From Pantanalinema rosaneae (lineage in GTDB: Bacteria > Cyanobacteriota > Cyanobacteriia > Leptolyngbyales > Leptolyngbyaceae), in the NCBI RefSeq assembly GCF_050753385.1, contig NZ_JBLZFZ010000001.1, positions 242,738 to 306,737 of the forward strand: 64,000 bases of DNA, in the 5' to 3' direction. The notes beneath the pieces are model-generated. The model had not been told where the DNA came from, made no database searches, and saw nothing but the letters and a program-made list of their open reading frames with translations. Below, one piece after another: positions 1 through 8,774 of the stretch. The translations under genes were made by a program, and so were the position numbers. The first letter of the stretch is position 1; each line of letters begins with the position of its first letter.

Positions 1-2016
1 GGAACGGCTACTGCTGCGAATCTGAGCGCCATTCTCTAAAAACAACGATCGAGCAGTAATCAACATACCCCCAGCATTGCCATCAGCAAAGGTATCGTTT
101 TGCCAAGTTGTGTCAGCGAACAACCGAATATCGCCACCTGCCTGCACCACCAGTTGCCCACCCTGACCACTACCATAGGTATCGTTTTGCCAGGTCGCGC
201 CAGGGAACAATCGAATATCACCGCCTGCCTGCACGACCAGTTGCCCACCCTGACCACTGCCATAGGTACTGACATCCGTTCTCCCAGTGGCAGTTATATC
301 ATTTGGAGCCGTAATCCGAACATCACCGGCCCAGCCGTTCTCGCTACTGCTATCAATCGCATTGAAGGTAACGGTGCTACCCGAACTGAGCGTGACATCC
401 CCACTATCGTTATCGCCAAAGTAGCTGTAGGTGAGCAGATCTTGAACCACGATCGCCTGACCCACCGTAATGCTGAGATCACCTCCCGCTCCGAAGGTTG
501 ACCAGGTACTAATTTGATCGGCGGTGACGCTCCCCCCTGCTACTACGGTGATGTCTCCACCATTACCAAAGGTGATATCGTCATCGCTATAGGCCAGCAG
601 GCTGCCGATCGCAATATTGCCATTGGCAGCGGTCAGGCGAATATTCCCGGCATTTCCATTCACTGTTTCTACATTCAGGAGTTGCCCGTTGCTGGTAATG
701 TCACCCGCGCTGGTTACAGTGATTTCTCCCTGGGATGTACTAATTCCCTGGGTGTTGATGCTGCCACCCTGATCTGCCGTTAGCCGCACAACCCCATTGG
801 GCAACGTGGTCACAGCCCCCTGTAAGGTAATGCCCGGATCTGTCACCAGTCCCGCTCCTGTGGTGCTACCGGGAACCACGCCACTATTGCTGGCATAGCG
901 TAAGATCGATTGCCCCGATCGCACAATCAACCCAGGCTGACTATTCAGCACCCCATCATCTCCAATCAACGGAGCCGCCAGATCAGGAGCCGTAATGTCT
1001 ACAGTGCCCTGAATCCGCACGTTACCGCCCGCTTCGATCAGTAATGATGCGCCAGTATAGTTGAGGGCTAAATCGACATCCCCCGTACTGGTAATGATCG
1101 GATCGAACAGACTGGTCAGCGTTGCCAACCCACCTGAGAGCGATCGCACTTGGAAATTGCCCTGACTGAGCCACTGAGCATCGGCAGAAATCACCCCATC
1201 ACTGATCAGGCTCAAATTACCACCACTCTGAAATGGAATTTGAGCCGGATGGTTTAATGCCAGAATATCAATGCCGCGATCGCCCTGAATCGTTAACGCT
1301 TGACCGGACTGAGCCAGAAACGGTTGGGTCGGGGTATCCCGAATCTGCACTGTATCCGTAGCCAGTAGGGTTAAATCGCGTCCGGCTTGGAGAGTGCCCT
1401 GTAACTCCAACCGATCCGCCGCTAAGGTTAAATCCTGCCCGGTGGTTAATTGTCCGTGATTGACGATCGTGCTGCCGGAGGCAATTGTGCCTCGCTGTAA
1501 GCCGATCGGAACCGCAACGGTCAGTAATGGTGGAGTCAGCCGATCGGTTGTACTAAATTCACTCCCATCCGAGAATTGAATCGCTGTAGCCGTCGTAGTG
1601 ATCAGGGAACCACGAATATCTAAGCTAGCACCAGCACCAAAGAGAATGCCGTTGGGATTGAGCAGAAACAGGTTAGCATTGCCCTCTACTCCTAATTTGC
1701 CATCAATTCTAGACGGATTGGCTCCAGTGATCCGGGTGAGAATGTTGGCAACACCGGGATCATGAAAATAAACTGCCCGACCATGACCCACATTGAATTC
1801 TAAAAAACTATGAAATAGGTTAGTACCAGCCCGAATCCCACTCTGGATCGTATCGCGATCGCCAGTTGAATGAACGGTAGACGATCTCGTCCCAAAGGTG
1901 GCATCGGGAACTAGCTGCGCTAGAGCAGGTGAAGCAAAGCCAAATAGTCCTAATGTAATCCAGACAAATCGGATGCTCCGCTGTAACAGAGCGAATGAAA
2001 CTAAGTTGAAATTCAT
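1..2016 (-). CDS. Filamentous haemagglutinin-like TPS-secreted protein (partial, N-terminal part)
   Basis: The frame is open from an ATG at 2016 to the window edge, about 672 codons, and its 3' end lies outside. The product starts with a signal peptide ending in SPALAQ around residue 35. A two-partner-secretion (haemagglutination activity) domain follows, with the characteristic NPNGILFG motif near residue 115. After about residue 200 the protein is a long series of G/N/T/S-rich beta-helix-like segments. TPS exoproteins cross the outer membrane through a dedicated TpsB/ShlB-type porin and act at the surface or in the medium, commonly in adhesion; no TpsB gene lies in this window. A 29-residue repeat lies in the passenger part at 91-264. 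A MarR gene is 160 bp upstream on the same strand. The family assignment is firm; the ligand is unknown. Confidence 0.9.
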   Translation of the reverse strand, partial: MNFNLVSFALLQRSIRFVWITLGLFGFASPALAQLVPDATFGTRSSTVHSTGDRDTIQSGIRAGTNLFHSFLEFNVGHGRAVYFHDPGVANILTRITGANPSRIDGKLGVEGNANLFLLNPNGILFGAGASLDIRGSLITTTATAIQFSDGSEFSTTDRLTPPLLTVAVPIGLQRGTIASGSTIVNHGQLTTGQDLTLAADRLELQGTLQAGRDLTLLATDTVQIRDTPTQPFLAQSGQALTIQGDRGIDILALNHPAQIPFQSGGNLSLISDGVISADAQWLSQGNFQVRSLSGGLATLTSLFDPIITSTGDVDLALNYTGASLLIEAGGNVRIQGTVDITAPDLAAPLIGDDGVLNSQPGLIVRSGQSILRYASNSGVVPGSTTGAGLVTDPGITLQGAVTTLPNGVVRLTADQGGSINTQGISTSQGEITVTSAGDITSNGQLLNVETVNGNAGNIRLTAANGNIAIGSLLAYSDDDITFGNGGDITVVAGGSVTADQISTWSTFGAGGDLSITVGQAIVVQDLLTYSYFGDNDSGDVTLSSGSTVTFNAIDSSSENGWAGDVRITAPNDITATGRTDVSTYGSGQGGQLVVQAGGDIRLFPGATWQNDTYGSGQGGQLVVQAGGDIRLFADTTWQNDTFADGNAGGMLITARSLFLENGAQIRSSSRS
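91..264 (-). repeat. 87-bp in-frame tandem repeat inside the haemagglutinin-like gene
   Basis: Two adjacent units, 91-177 and 178-264, share long near-identical blocks, and a partial third unit begins at 265. The period is 87 bp, exactly 29 codons, so copy-number change would keep the frame. This is consistent with repeated rungs or loops of a beta-helix passenger. Confidence 0.75.
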
Positions 2017-2176
2017 GATGCTTTCATCAGGCGATCATTGAGTTATCCGTTGGAACAGTCAAGGAAAGAGTAGAATCGCCACTGACTCATGAAACTAGAA
2101 ACCATGCCAAATTATGATTTAAACTTCAAACTGAGATGAAAAAATCGAGTATTTAATGCTTTGAGAGTATATTATC

Positions 2177-2659
2177 CTAGACGACTCGCTCTCTACCGAT
2201 CTCTGCACCCGCAAATATCTCCTTTAATATGCCCAATCCGGCGGAAACGCTTGACAACTGCTCATCTGTCAAATTGTTGAGTAACGTTGCGATCTGATCA
2301 CGGGTTTTTTCCTGGCTCTGTTCTAGCTGTGCCGAGCCAACGTCAGTTAACTTGAGCGCTATATGACGACGTTCCTGTGGGCGTTCTGCCCGATCGATAA
2401 AGCCGCGTTGGACTAAGCGATCGGTCATTGCCGAAGCCGTTGCCCGTGTTACCCCTAAATGCTCTGCCACATCAGACAAGGACGCACCCGGATGAATATT
2501 GAGAAACGCCAAGACGCGAAACTGAGGCACCGAGAGCAGTGCCGCATTTTGACTACGCATTTCAGTCCGGATAAATTGCATGATGGGCAAAATTGTGTCC
2601 ATTAACTCGGTAGCACAATGCTTGGGGGTAACAGTCTGAGCAAGTTGATCCGAACTCAT
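2177..2659 (-). CDS. MarR family transcriptional regulator
   Basis: The product has 160 residues, typical of MarR proteins. A winged helix-turn-helix spans about residues 45-110: SDVAEHLGVTRATASAMTDRL is the helix-turn-helix and the following RAERPQERRHIALKLT is the wing with its conserved D/E-x-R-R pattern. Flanking helices would form the dimer interface. MarR proteins are homodimeric repressors or activators that often respond to phenolic or redox ligands. The gene is upstream of, and on the same strand as, the haemagglutinin-like gene, and is divergent from the lipid-kinase gene. Either could be a target, but the ligand and targets cannot be read from the sequence. Confidence 0.9.
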   Translation of the reverse strand: MSSDQLAQTVTPKHCATELMDTILPIMQFIRTEMRSQNAALLSVPQFRVLAFLNIHPGASLSDVAEHLGVTRATASAMTDRLVQRGFIDRAERPQERRHIALKLTDVGSAQLEQSQEKTRDQIATLLNNLTDEQLSSVSAGLGILKEIFAGAEIGRERVV

Positions 2660-3132
2660 GCGATCGCACGTCTCCTAACAGGTGAGCATCGAGGGATACA
2701 GCCGATGGCTGCTATTCAGTGGGTTTCAGCTATTGAGTGAAACACCGACTGCCGCCCGAACATCAAAATCCGCTAAAGATTCTGCTGAATCAATATTTAG
2801 CAAAATCCGCCTAACGTGATATATGGGATTGTAACGGTTGACGACAGGCTACTAAGAGCATCCTAACTCCTGATCACGTTTGCTACCCTCACCTGGCATC
2901 ACCGCCATTGAATTTATTCTATGATCAATTGCTTGTGGTTAGGACTAATACAATAGTATTGTGAATCCCGATCGTAATAGCAGCAGGCTAACGCGATCCA
3001 AGTCCGAGCGAAAGGTCAGGGGGCTGAATTGCAACGATGTGCCGCAGCCGAAAATCTATCAGCCGGGACAGGCATTCAGCAAAGCAATTTCGGCATAGTG
3101 AATGCAGGATTCAATCATGGGAGGAACGATCG
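2660..3132. other. Divergent intergenic region, 473 bp
   Basis: No credible gene was seen between the MarR start and the lipid-kinase start. The only clear element is the short perfect palindrome at 2950-2962, listed separately. The region must hold the promoters of both divergent genes. Confidence 0.6.
2950..2962. promoter_or_regulatory. 13-bp perfect inverted repeat, possible operator
   Basis: The sequence ACAATAGTATTGT is two 6-bp arms around one base. MarR-type dimers bind AT-rich palindromes of about this kind, so it could be an operator. It lies 290 bp from the MarR start and 170 bp from the lipid-kinase start. The assignment to MarR is inference from proximity only. Confidence 0.35.
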
Positions 3133-4059
3133 GTGGGAAAAGCATTGCTTGTCGTTAATCGCCGAGCGCGGCAGGCACAACAAAAGTTAGCTGATACCAT
3201 GACCCAACTTCATGCCTGTGGTCTGGACTGGATTGAAGTTGCCCCTGCCCAATCATCGGACATCCCAGTAGCCATTCGGCAGCATCAGCATCAGGTCGAT
3301 CGCGTGGTGATTGCAGGTGGAGATGGCACCCTAAATGCCGCGATTCCCGGTTTACTGGATACCCAATTACCCCTGGGAATTTTGCCCCTCGGCACCGCCA
3401 ATGATTTAGCGCGAACATTGGGCATTCCCACCGATCTAGCCGATGCCTGCAAAATCTTGACCACTGGACAAGTCAACCGCATCGATATTGGTCAGGTCAA
3501 CGATCGCTATTTCTTTAATGTCGCCAGTATTGGCTTAAGTGTGCAAGTCACCCACAAGTTGAACCGCGAGACCAAACAACAGTGGGGCATCCTGGCCTAC
3601 CCGATCGCCGCACTGCAAGCCCTACGGCGATCGCGCCCCTTTTGGGCATCGGTCTGGCTGGATGATGGCGACCTGAAACGGATGAAAACCATGCAACTCG
3701 CGGTGGGGAATGGTCGGTATTACGGCGGTGGGATGACTGTTACGGCAGATGCGACGATCAACAGCCATTACTTCGATGTCTATAGCCTCAATCTGCAACA
3801 CTGGTGGCAATTGTTAGCCATTCTGCCCGCCATGCGATCGGGCGATCATACCTCCTGGTCGTTTGTGGATGCCTTCCGCGCCCAAACCATCACCATCAAA
3901 ACGGCTCACCCCATGCCCATCAACACCGATGGGGAGATTACAACCTACACACCAGCAACATTTCAGGTATTACCGCAAGCGATCTCTGTCTTCTGTGGTC
4001 AGCCAGTTGACTCGATCGCAGACCATTCGGCTCAGGTCGTTGTCTCCCAGGAGCAATAG
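3133..4059 (+). CDS. Diacylglycerol/lipid kinase family protein (YegS/DgkB-like)
   Basis: The product has 308 residues from a GTG start at 3133. That start was chosen because a strong GGGAGGA ribosome site lies seven bases upstream; the reading frame also runs upstream to an ATG at 3037, but that extension has no family features. The catalytic-domain signature is clear: VVNRRA near the N-terminus, then the nucleotide-binding GGDGTLN motif near residue 62 and the LPLGTANDLAR motif near residue 85. Family members phosphorylate diacylglycerol or related lipids with ATP at the membrane. The gene is convergent with devA, with a 29-bp gap. The substrate is not determinable here. Confidence 0.9.
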   Translation: MGKALLVVNRRARQAQQKLADTMTQLHACGLDWIEVAPAQSSDIPVAIRQHQHQVDRVVIAGGDGTLNAAIPGLLDTQLPLGILPLGTANDLARTLGIPTDLADACKILTTGQVNRIDIGQVNDRYFFNVASIGLSVQVTHKLNRETKQQWGILAYPIAALQALRRSRPFWASVWLDDGDLKRMKTMQLAVGNGRYYGGGMTVTADATINSHYFDVYSLNLQHWWQLLAILPAMRSGDHTSWSFVDAFRAQTITIKTAHPMPINTDGEITTYTPATFQVLPQAISVFCGQPVDSIADHSAQVVVSQEQ

Positions 4060-4088
4060 ATTTCTATGGATCGGCAACTGTAACAACT

Positions 4089-4784
4089 TCAGGCTGCTGC
4101 CAGGACAGAATTCCCGGTCAACTTGCCATCTTCCATCGTCACAATGCGATCGGCAATATCGAGAATGCGATTGTCGTGCGTGACTAATAGAATGGTGCAG
4201 CCCTGTTCTTTCGCTAAAGTCTGCATTAAGGTGACCACATCTCGCCCCGATTTACTATCTAATGCCGCAGTCGGTTCGTCGGCTAACACAATCTTAGGAT
4301 GACTGACCAGAGCGCGGGCGATCGCCACCCGTTGCTTTTGTCCTCCCGACAAATCCTCTGGATAGTAATGTAGCCGATTGCCTAAGCCCACATGTTCCAG
4401 CATTGCCGCCGATCGCGTTTGCATCTCAGCGATCGATAAGTCAGGATGCAACTCCAAACCCATTTTGACGTTTTGCAGGGCGGTTAAACTATGGTGCAAA
4501 TTATGCGCCTGGAAAATATAGCCGTTATGGCGGCGGGCTAAGGTCAATTCCCCGACACTAGCACCACATAATTCCTGCCCTAAGACTTGCAGCCGACCGG
4601 ATTGTGCCGATCGCAAGCCCCCCACTAACGTCAGCAAGGTCGTTTTCCCGGAACCGGAAGGTCCGGTCATAATCACAATTTCACCTGCATTGATCTCTAA
4701 ATTGACATCAAATAAAACTTGCTTGCGTAATTGACCCTGACCAAAGAAATGATTGAGCTGGTGAATCGAAATCACAGGAGACAT
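4089..4784 (-). CDS. devA: DevA-type ABC exporter ATP-binding subunit
   Basis: The product has 231 residues with a Walker A motif (GPSGSGKTT, near residue 41), a Q-loop, the ABC signature LSGGQKQR near residue 144, Walker B (IVLADEPT) and an H-loop (VTHD). It is the last gene of a devB-devC-devA operon, 10 bp after devC. In Nostoc/Anabaena the DevBCA pump works with a TolC-like outer-membrane protein to export heterocyst envelope glycolipids. Many non-heterocystous cyanobacteria carry paralogues that export other compounds, so the substrate here is open. It would energise the DevC permease from the cytoplasmic side. Confidence 0.92.
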   Translation of the reverse strand: MSPVISIHQLNHFFGQGQLRKQVLFDVNLEINAGEIVIMTGPSGSGKTTLLTLVGGLRSAQSGRLQVLGQELCGASVGELTLARRHNGYIFQAHNLHHSLTALQNVKMGLELHPDLSIAEMQTRSAAMLEHVGLGNRLHYYPEDLSGGQKQRVAIARALVSHPKIVLADEPTAALDSKSGRDVVTLMQTLAKEQGCTILLVTHDNRILDIADRIVTMEDGKLTGNSVLAAA

Positions 4785-4794
4785 AAGATTTTCC

Positions 4795-5970
4795 TCAGAA
4801 CATATCCGCTGGGTCTGCCGATTGCAGTTTACGGGTGGCGATCGCGCCGGAAATCACACACATAATTACGGTGAGAACCAAAACGGCAATGGCTCTCACA
4901 GTGGTCATATAAATAGGTAACGCGGTGGCGTTTGCCGCTAACTGATACAAGCCGATCGGGAGCACAAAGCCGGGAATGAATCCCAAGAACGCCAGAATCA
5001 GCGCTTCCTCAAACACGATCGCGAGTAAATATTGATTGCGATACCCCATCGCCTTAAAGGTGGCGTATTCTTGCAAGTGGCTATTCACATCCGTTGACAG
5101 CACTTGATAGACAATCACAACACCGACTACGAATGCCATACCTGTGCCCATGCCGAAAATAAACCCGATCGGGCTTTCACTTTTCCAGAAACTTTCCTCA
5201 AACTGAATATATTCCTGATGCGTCAACACTTTGACATCATCCGGTAAATACGCATCCAACGCCATCGCCACTTGCTTGGCATCATATCCCGGCTTGAGAT
5301 GAATCAATCCCAGACTGGCACTCGCCGCATCCCGTCGGGGAAAGAAGCGGAGAAAGGTTTGATCACTGGCAATCAAAATCCCGTCTGAGCCAAAGGATGC
5401 TCCTAAGGCAAAGGCACCTGAAATCGTCACGGTTCGCCGTTCCACTTCCGTTGTCACCCGTTGACCCTGATCAATTTTTGCCAGTGCCGCCTGGTAATTG
5501 CCGCGCGATTTGCGATCGAACAACACATAATCCGGCAGCTTCAGTTGATCCAGTTGTTGATTCACTTCCGGCAGGTTTAACGCGGGGCGATCGGGATTAA
5601 ACGCAATCACCTGAATCGAAGTTTCTTTTTGCGTATCGGGATGCTTCCAGGTAATCACATTGGTATAGAACGGTTCCGCCGATGCTACGCCTTCAATATC
5701 CTGTGCCTGATACAGTCGTCGCCGCGAAAAGGTCGATAAATTTTGGGTATTGCGAGCTTGTGGACTGACTAAAACAATATCCGCATCTAACGCCCGACTC
5801 ATTTTCGTGTTGCTGTCATACAAGGCATTTTGAAATCCCAGTTGCATAAACATCAACACATCCGCAAAGGCAATTCCCGATAACGCCACCAGGAGACGGC
5901 TCCGTTCGCGACTCAGTTGTAACCATCCCAGTGGTGTACGACGCTGGATCGTTTGTAGCCATCCGCTCAT
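4795..5970 (-). CDS. devC: DevC-type ABC exporter permease
   Basis: The product has 391 residues and MacB/FtsX-like topology: one membrane helix near residues 25-47, a large periplasmic domain of about 200 residues, and three C-terminal helices at about 270-295, 315-345 and 355-380. The N-terminal PLGWLQLSRERSRLLVALSGIAF-type stretch is characteristic of DevC. The start overlaps the devB stop by 4 bp (ATGA), which implies translational coupling. It should form the trans-envelope pump with DevB and DevA. Confidence 0.92.
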   Translation of the reverse strand: MSGWLQTIQRRTPLGWLQLSRERSRLLVALSGIAFADVLMFMQLGFQNALYDSNTKMSRALDADIVLVSPQARNTQNLSTFSRRRLYQAQDIEGVASAEPFYTNVITWKHPDTQKETSIQVIAFNPDRPALNLPEVNQQLDQLKLPDYVLFDRKSRGNYQAALAKIDQGQRVTTEVERRTVTISGAFALGASFGSDGILIASDQTFLRFFPRRDAASASLGLIHLKPGYDAKQVAMALDAYLPDDVKVLTHQEYIQFEESFWKSESPIGFIFGMGTGMAFVVGVVIVYQVLSTDVNSHLQEYATFKAMGYRNQYLLAIVFEEALILAFLGFIPGFVLPIGLYQLAANATALPIYMTTVRAIAVLVLTVIMCVISGAIATRKLQSADPADMF

Positions 5971-7157
5971 TGGGCAATCTCCGTTGTGACTTGCAAGTTG
6001 GTAAATTTCGCTGCTCGTTGACTTGATACGGTGTCCAACGCAATGTGAACTTCAATCACTCGACCATCAATATTGGTACTGGGGTCAGTATTCACCACCG
6101 TTTGCCGCTTCACCCGCGAATCAATCCGCTCCACCGTCCCGACTAATTCACCCGGAATCGAATCACTCGTTACCGTCGCTCGTTGTCCTGGTTTCACTCG
6201 ATGAATGTCACTTTGGTACACTTCCGCGATCGCATACATTTGTTTCGTGTTGCCAATCTCGACAATGCCCTCTGTGCCGACCACTTCCCCAGCGCGGGTA
6301 TGAATATCTAACACTTCGCCATTCTTGGGAGAGCGCACATAGGCTTGCGCCAAATTCGCTTGCGCCTGTTTCATCGCCGCGATCGCCCGATCCACTTCCG
6401 CCTGATTCGCTTGCACATCCACGGGACGCACCTCGGCAATTCGATCCAGATTCGCCTGTGCCTGGGTTAACTGCGCCGGACTGGTGGCTTGAATTCGGGC
6501 TAACACCGCTTTCGCTTCTTCCACACTTTTGCGAGTCGTATCCAGCGTTAACCGCCGCCGATCGAGATCCGATGCCGAAATCGCCCCTTCCTGATACAGC
6601 GATTGGTAGCGACTAAACTCAACTTCTGCGTTTTGCAACTCTGACGTTAATCGCGCCACCGTTGCCGCCTGCGCCTGAATATCTCCCTGCCGTTGCGCTT
6701 GCAGTCGCTCGATTTCCGCTTGTTGCGCCTTAATTTCGCCCTGCTTCGCCCCTGCCTGGGTAATTGCTAGCTTCGCCTGCGCCACCTTCACATCTTCCTG
6801 AGCTTGCTCGTATGCCGCTTGCAAGCGATCGCGGCTATCCAGAATCGCAATCACCTGCCCCGCTTGAACGCGATCGCCCGTTTGCACCAGTAACTCCTCC
6901 ACCCGATTGCCACTACTCGATGTGGGAGCCGATAGCTGAATCACTTCGCCCTGCGGTTCCAGTCGTCCCATCGCGGTTACAGTGGTCACTTGGGGGGCCG
7001 CCATTGCCATTCCCGGAGTATCATTGGTCGCCGTCGATTGCGATCGCCAGACTCCATACCCCACCCCTGCCGCCACTACCACACAAGCCGTCGCCGCTAA
7101 TCCCAGCCAGCGTCGAGATTTGCCTTGAGAAATGCTGTCGAGAGAACTTTGCAGCAT
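5967..7157 (-). CDS. devB: DevB-type periplasmic adaptor (HlyD/membrane fusion family)
   Basis: The product has 396 residues. An N-terminal membrane anchor lies at about residues 19-38 and a biotinyl-lipoyl half-motif at about 70-110. A long Ala/Gln-rich coiled-coil hairpin spans about 110-275, followed by a second lipoyl half and beta-barrel segments (AYVRSPKNGEV, PGQRATVTSD). DevB proteins bridge the inner-membrane DevCA pump to a TolC-type channel. This is the first gene of the operon; the next gene overlaps its stop codon. Its upstream region carries two copies of a palindrome shared with the divergent TetR gene, which suggests repression by that regulator. Confidence 0.92.
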   Translation of the reverse strand: MLQSSLDSISQGKSRRWLGLAATACVVVAAGVGYGVWRSQSTATNDTPGMAMAAPQVTTVTAMGRLEPQGEVIQLSAPTSSSGNRVEELLVQTGDRVQAGQVIAILDSRDRLQAAYEQAQEDVKVAQAKLAITQAGAKQGEIKAQQAEIERLQAQRQGDIQAQAATVARLTSELQNAEVEFSRYQSLYQEGAISASDLDRRRLTLDTTRKSVEEAKAVLARIQATSPAQLTQAQANLDRIAEVRPVDVQANQAEVDRAIAAMKQAQANLAQAYVRSPKNGEVLDIHTRAGEVVGTEGIVEIGNTKQMYAIAEVYQSDIHRVKPGQRATVTSDSIPGELVGTVERIDSRVKRQTVVNTDPSTNIDGRVIEVHIALDTVSSQRAAKFTNLQVTTEIAQ

Positions 7158-7183
7158 GGATCAACTCCTGGTGACATTCAACT

Positions 7184-7202
7184 AAACTAAACTGTTTCGT
7201 TT
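7184..7202. promoter_or_regulatory. Palindromic operator copy 1 (TetR/devB intergenic)
   Basis: AAACTAAACTGTTTCGTTT is an imperfect 19-bp palindrome: 9-bp arms around a central T with one mismatched pair. It lies 27 bp upstream of devB. An identical copy sits exactly 30 bp away. Size and symmetry fit a TetR-family operator, and the divergent tetR-like gene is the obvious candidate ligand; that is inference. Confidence 0.75.
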
Positions 7203-7213
7203 CTCTTAGAACT

Positions 7214-7232
7214 AAACTAAACTGTTTCGTTT
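7214..7232. promoter_or_regulatory. Palindromic operator copy 2 (TetR/devB intergenic)
   Basis: This is the same 19-bp palindrome as at 7184-7202, offset by 30 bp, close to three helical turns, so both copies face the same side of DNA. It ends 15 bp before the TetR start, a position suited to autorepression. Confidence 0.75.
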
Positions 7233-7247
7233 CGTGGTGTCAAGGGT

Positions 7248-7931
7248 ATGATGGAATTACCATCAGTCAAAGGAATCGCGATCGTGAAGAGTGGGGAGCG
7301 GGAGTTATCACCAGAGAAAACAGCCACCATCTTGAATGGAGCCATGCAGGAGTTTCTGGAACATGGGTACGCAGGTGCCCGCATCGATAAGATTGTCGCT
7401 GCCGCCGGAGTCTCCAAAGCCACGGTATATCGGCATTTCCCCGATAAGGAAGCATTATTTACCGCGTTAATTCAACGGATGGCAAACAAGAAAGAGTTGT
7501 TTCGGCTACAAAATCCGCCATCCTTTGAGGAAGATCCGGCTACATTTCTCAAACGCTACGCGATCGGGATGCTGGATAACGTAGCGACCGATCCGCAAAT
7601 TCTCACCTTTCTCCGCATCATCATTGGTGAATCTGGACGGTTCCCGGAACTCGCCCGAGCGTTTGTCCGCAATATTGAAAAGCCCAGTCTGGATTTACTG
7701 ACGCAATACTTGATCAACCATCCTCAGATTCAAGTCGCTGACCCCGAAGTAGCTGCCCGCGCCTTCATTGGCACGATCATTCATTTTGTCATCCTGCGGG
7801 ATGTTCTGCAAAGTGGCGACATTGTACCGATGGAACGCGATCGCCTGTTAGATCATCTGCTCACTCTAATCCTGGGCAAATCTCAGCATCAACAGTCGCG
7901 ATCGTCCCCTGGTTCATCGGTAAGCCCCTAA
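7248..7931 (+). CDS. TetR/AcrR family transcriptional regulator
   Basis: The product has 227 residues. The N-terminal helix-turn-helix at about residues 25-75 (ARIDKIVAAAGVSKATVYRHF, DKEALF) is the standard TetR_N pattern. The C-terminal part is the helical ligand-binding and dimerisation domain; IIGESGRFPELARAF resembles AcrR-type C-terminal domains. The start could be 7248 or the adjacent ATG at 7251, and no strong ribosome site distinguishes them. It is divergent from devBCA with 90 bp between the genes, which contain two identical 19-bp palindromes, so it probably represses both itself and the exporter. The inducer is unknown. Confidence 0.92.
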   Translation: MMELPSVKGIAIVKSGERELSPEKTATILNGAMQEFLEHGYAGARIDKIVAAAGVSKATVYRHFPDKEALFTALIQRMANKKELFRLQNPPSFEEDPATFLKRYAIGMLDNVATDPQILTFLRIIIGESGRFPELARAFVRNIEKPSLDLLTQYLINHPQIQVADPEVAARAFIGTIIHFVILRDVLQSGDIVPMERDRLLDHLLTLILGKSQHQQSRSSPGSSVSP

Positions 7932-7991
7932 AATAAAGATAGGAGGCACTGCCCATCCGGTATCGCTACAGCCCTCGGCAGTGGTTCAGCC

Positions 7992-8774
7992 ATGACGAGT
8001 TCCCCTGCCCCGCGATTAACTCCAATCTTCTTCCCGCGATCGCACCCTCCAGGGCGCAGCCATGGTGAGCCATCCCTGGCGATCGCAGCAACCGGAATTG
8101 AGATGATCTTTAATCCGGAGGTGGAGCCGGTGCCAGTGCTGAAGGGCATTAGTCTGACTGTACCACCGGGCAAGATTCAGATGGTGATTGGGCCATCGGG
8201 AGTGGGAAAAACCACCCTGTTGCTAATTCTGGCAGGACTACTGACTCCGACCGCAGGGCAAGTCACCCTGTTGGGGCAAGAGATTACCCAAATGTCGCGA
8301 TCGCACCTGACCCAATTTCGCCGCGACCATCTCGGGTTTTTGCCTGAAGAAAGTAATTTGTTACGAGCGTTGACGGCAGTTGAAAATATTGAGGTGACAT
8401 TAAACCTGAAGGGGATTCATGGTCAAGCCGCCCAAGTCCAAGCCCGACAGCTTCTCGCCGCCGTCGGGTTAAATCGGTCAGCCGATCGCTTGTCCTGCGA
8501 ATTATCTGGGGGACAGCAACAACGAGTCGCGATCGCCCGAGCCTTAGCCGGACAACCTGACTTGATTATTGCCGATGAACCAACCTCTGCCCTGGATGCA
8601 GAAAATGGGCGGATTGTATTGGACTTACTGCGTACCTTAGCCCAGGAACACAAGAGCACGATCGTTATTGCCACCCATGACTGGCGGATTCAGCCGTTCG
8701 CTGACCAAATTGCTTACCTGAATGATGGAGTCCTCCTGCCCACCTATCCCTCAGAAAGGGTAACTATTCCGTAA
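7992..8774 (+). CDS. ABC transporter ATP-binding protein (DevA/LolD-like), no adjacent permease
   Basis: The product has 260 residues. It carries Walker A GPSGVGKTT near residue 73, the signature LSGGQQQR, Walker B LIIADEPTSALD and an ATHD H-loop. The first 40 or so residues are Pro-rich and not conserved, so translation may begin further in, for example at the MIFNPEV methionine near residue 38; the AGGAGG at 7941 fits no start in this frame. It follows the tetR-like gene by 60 bp on the same strand, and its 3' end overlaps the convergent kinase gene by 11 bp. No permease is next to it; it may serve the neighbouring DevBC or a distant partner. Confidence 0.85.
   Translation: MTSSPAPRLTPIFFPRSHPPGRSHGEPSLAIAATGIEMIFNPEVEPVPVLKGISLTVPPGKIQMVIGPSGVGKTTLLLILAGLLTPTAGQVTLLGQEITQMSRSHLTQFRRDHLGFLPEESNLLRALTAVENIEVTLNLKGIHGQAAQVQARQLLAAVGLNRSADRLSCELSGGQQQRVAIARALAGQPDLIIADEPTSALDAENGRIVLDLLRTLAQEHKSTIVIATHDWRIQPFADQIAYLNDGVLLPTYPSERVTIP

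Noticed and set aside
100..783. Plus-strand ORFs at 100-501 and 514-783
   Set aside because: They are antisense to the haemagglutinin-like gene, whose minus-strand frame has a signal peptide, TPS domain and family motifs.
3037..3132. N-terminal extension of the lipid kinase from ATG 3037
   Set aside because: No family features in the first 32 residues, and the GTG at 3133 has a strong, well-spaced ribosome site.
7184..7232. CRISPR-like repeat
   Set aside because: Only two short copies with an 11-bp gap; palindromic symmetry and position between divergent genes fit operators. No CRISPR array was found anywhere in the window.
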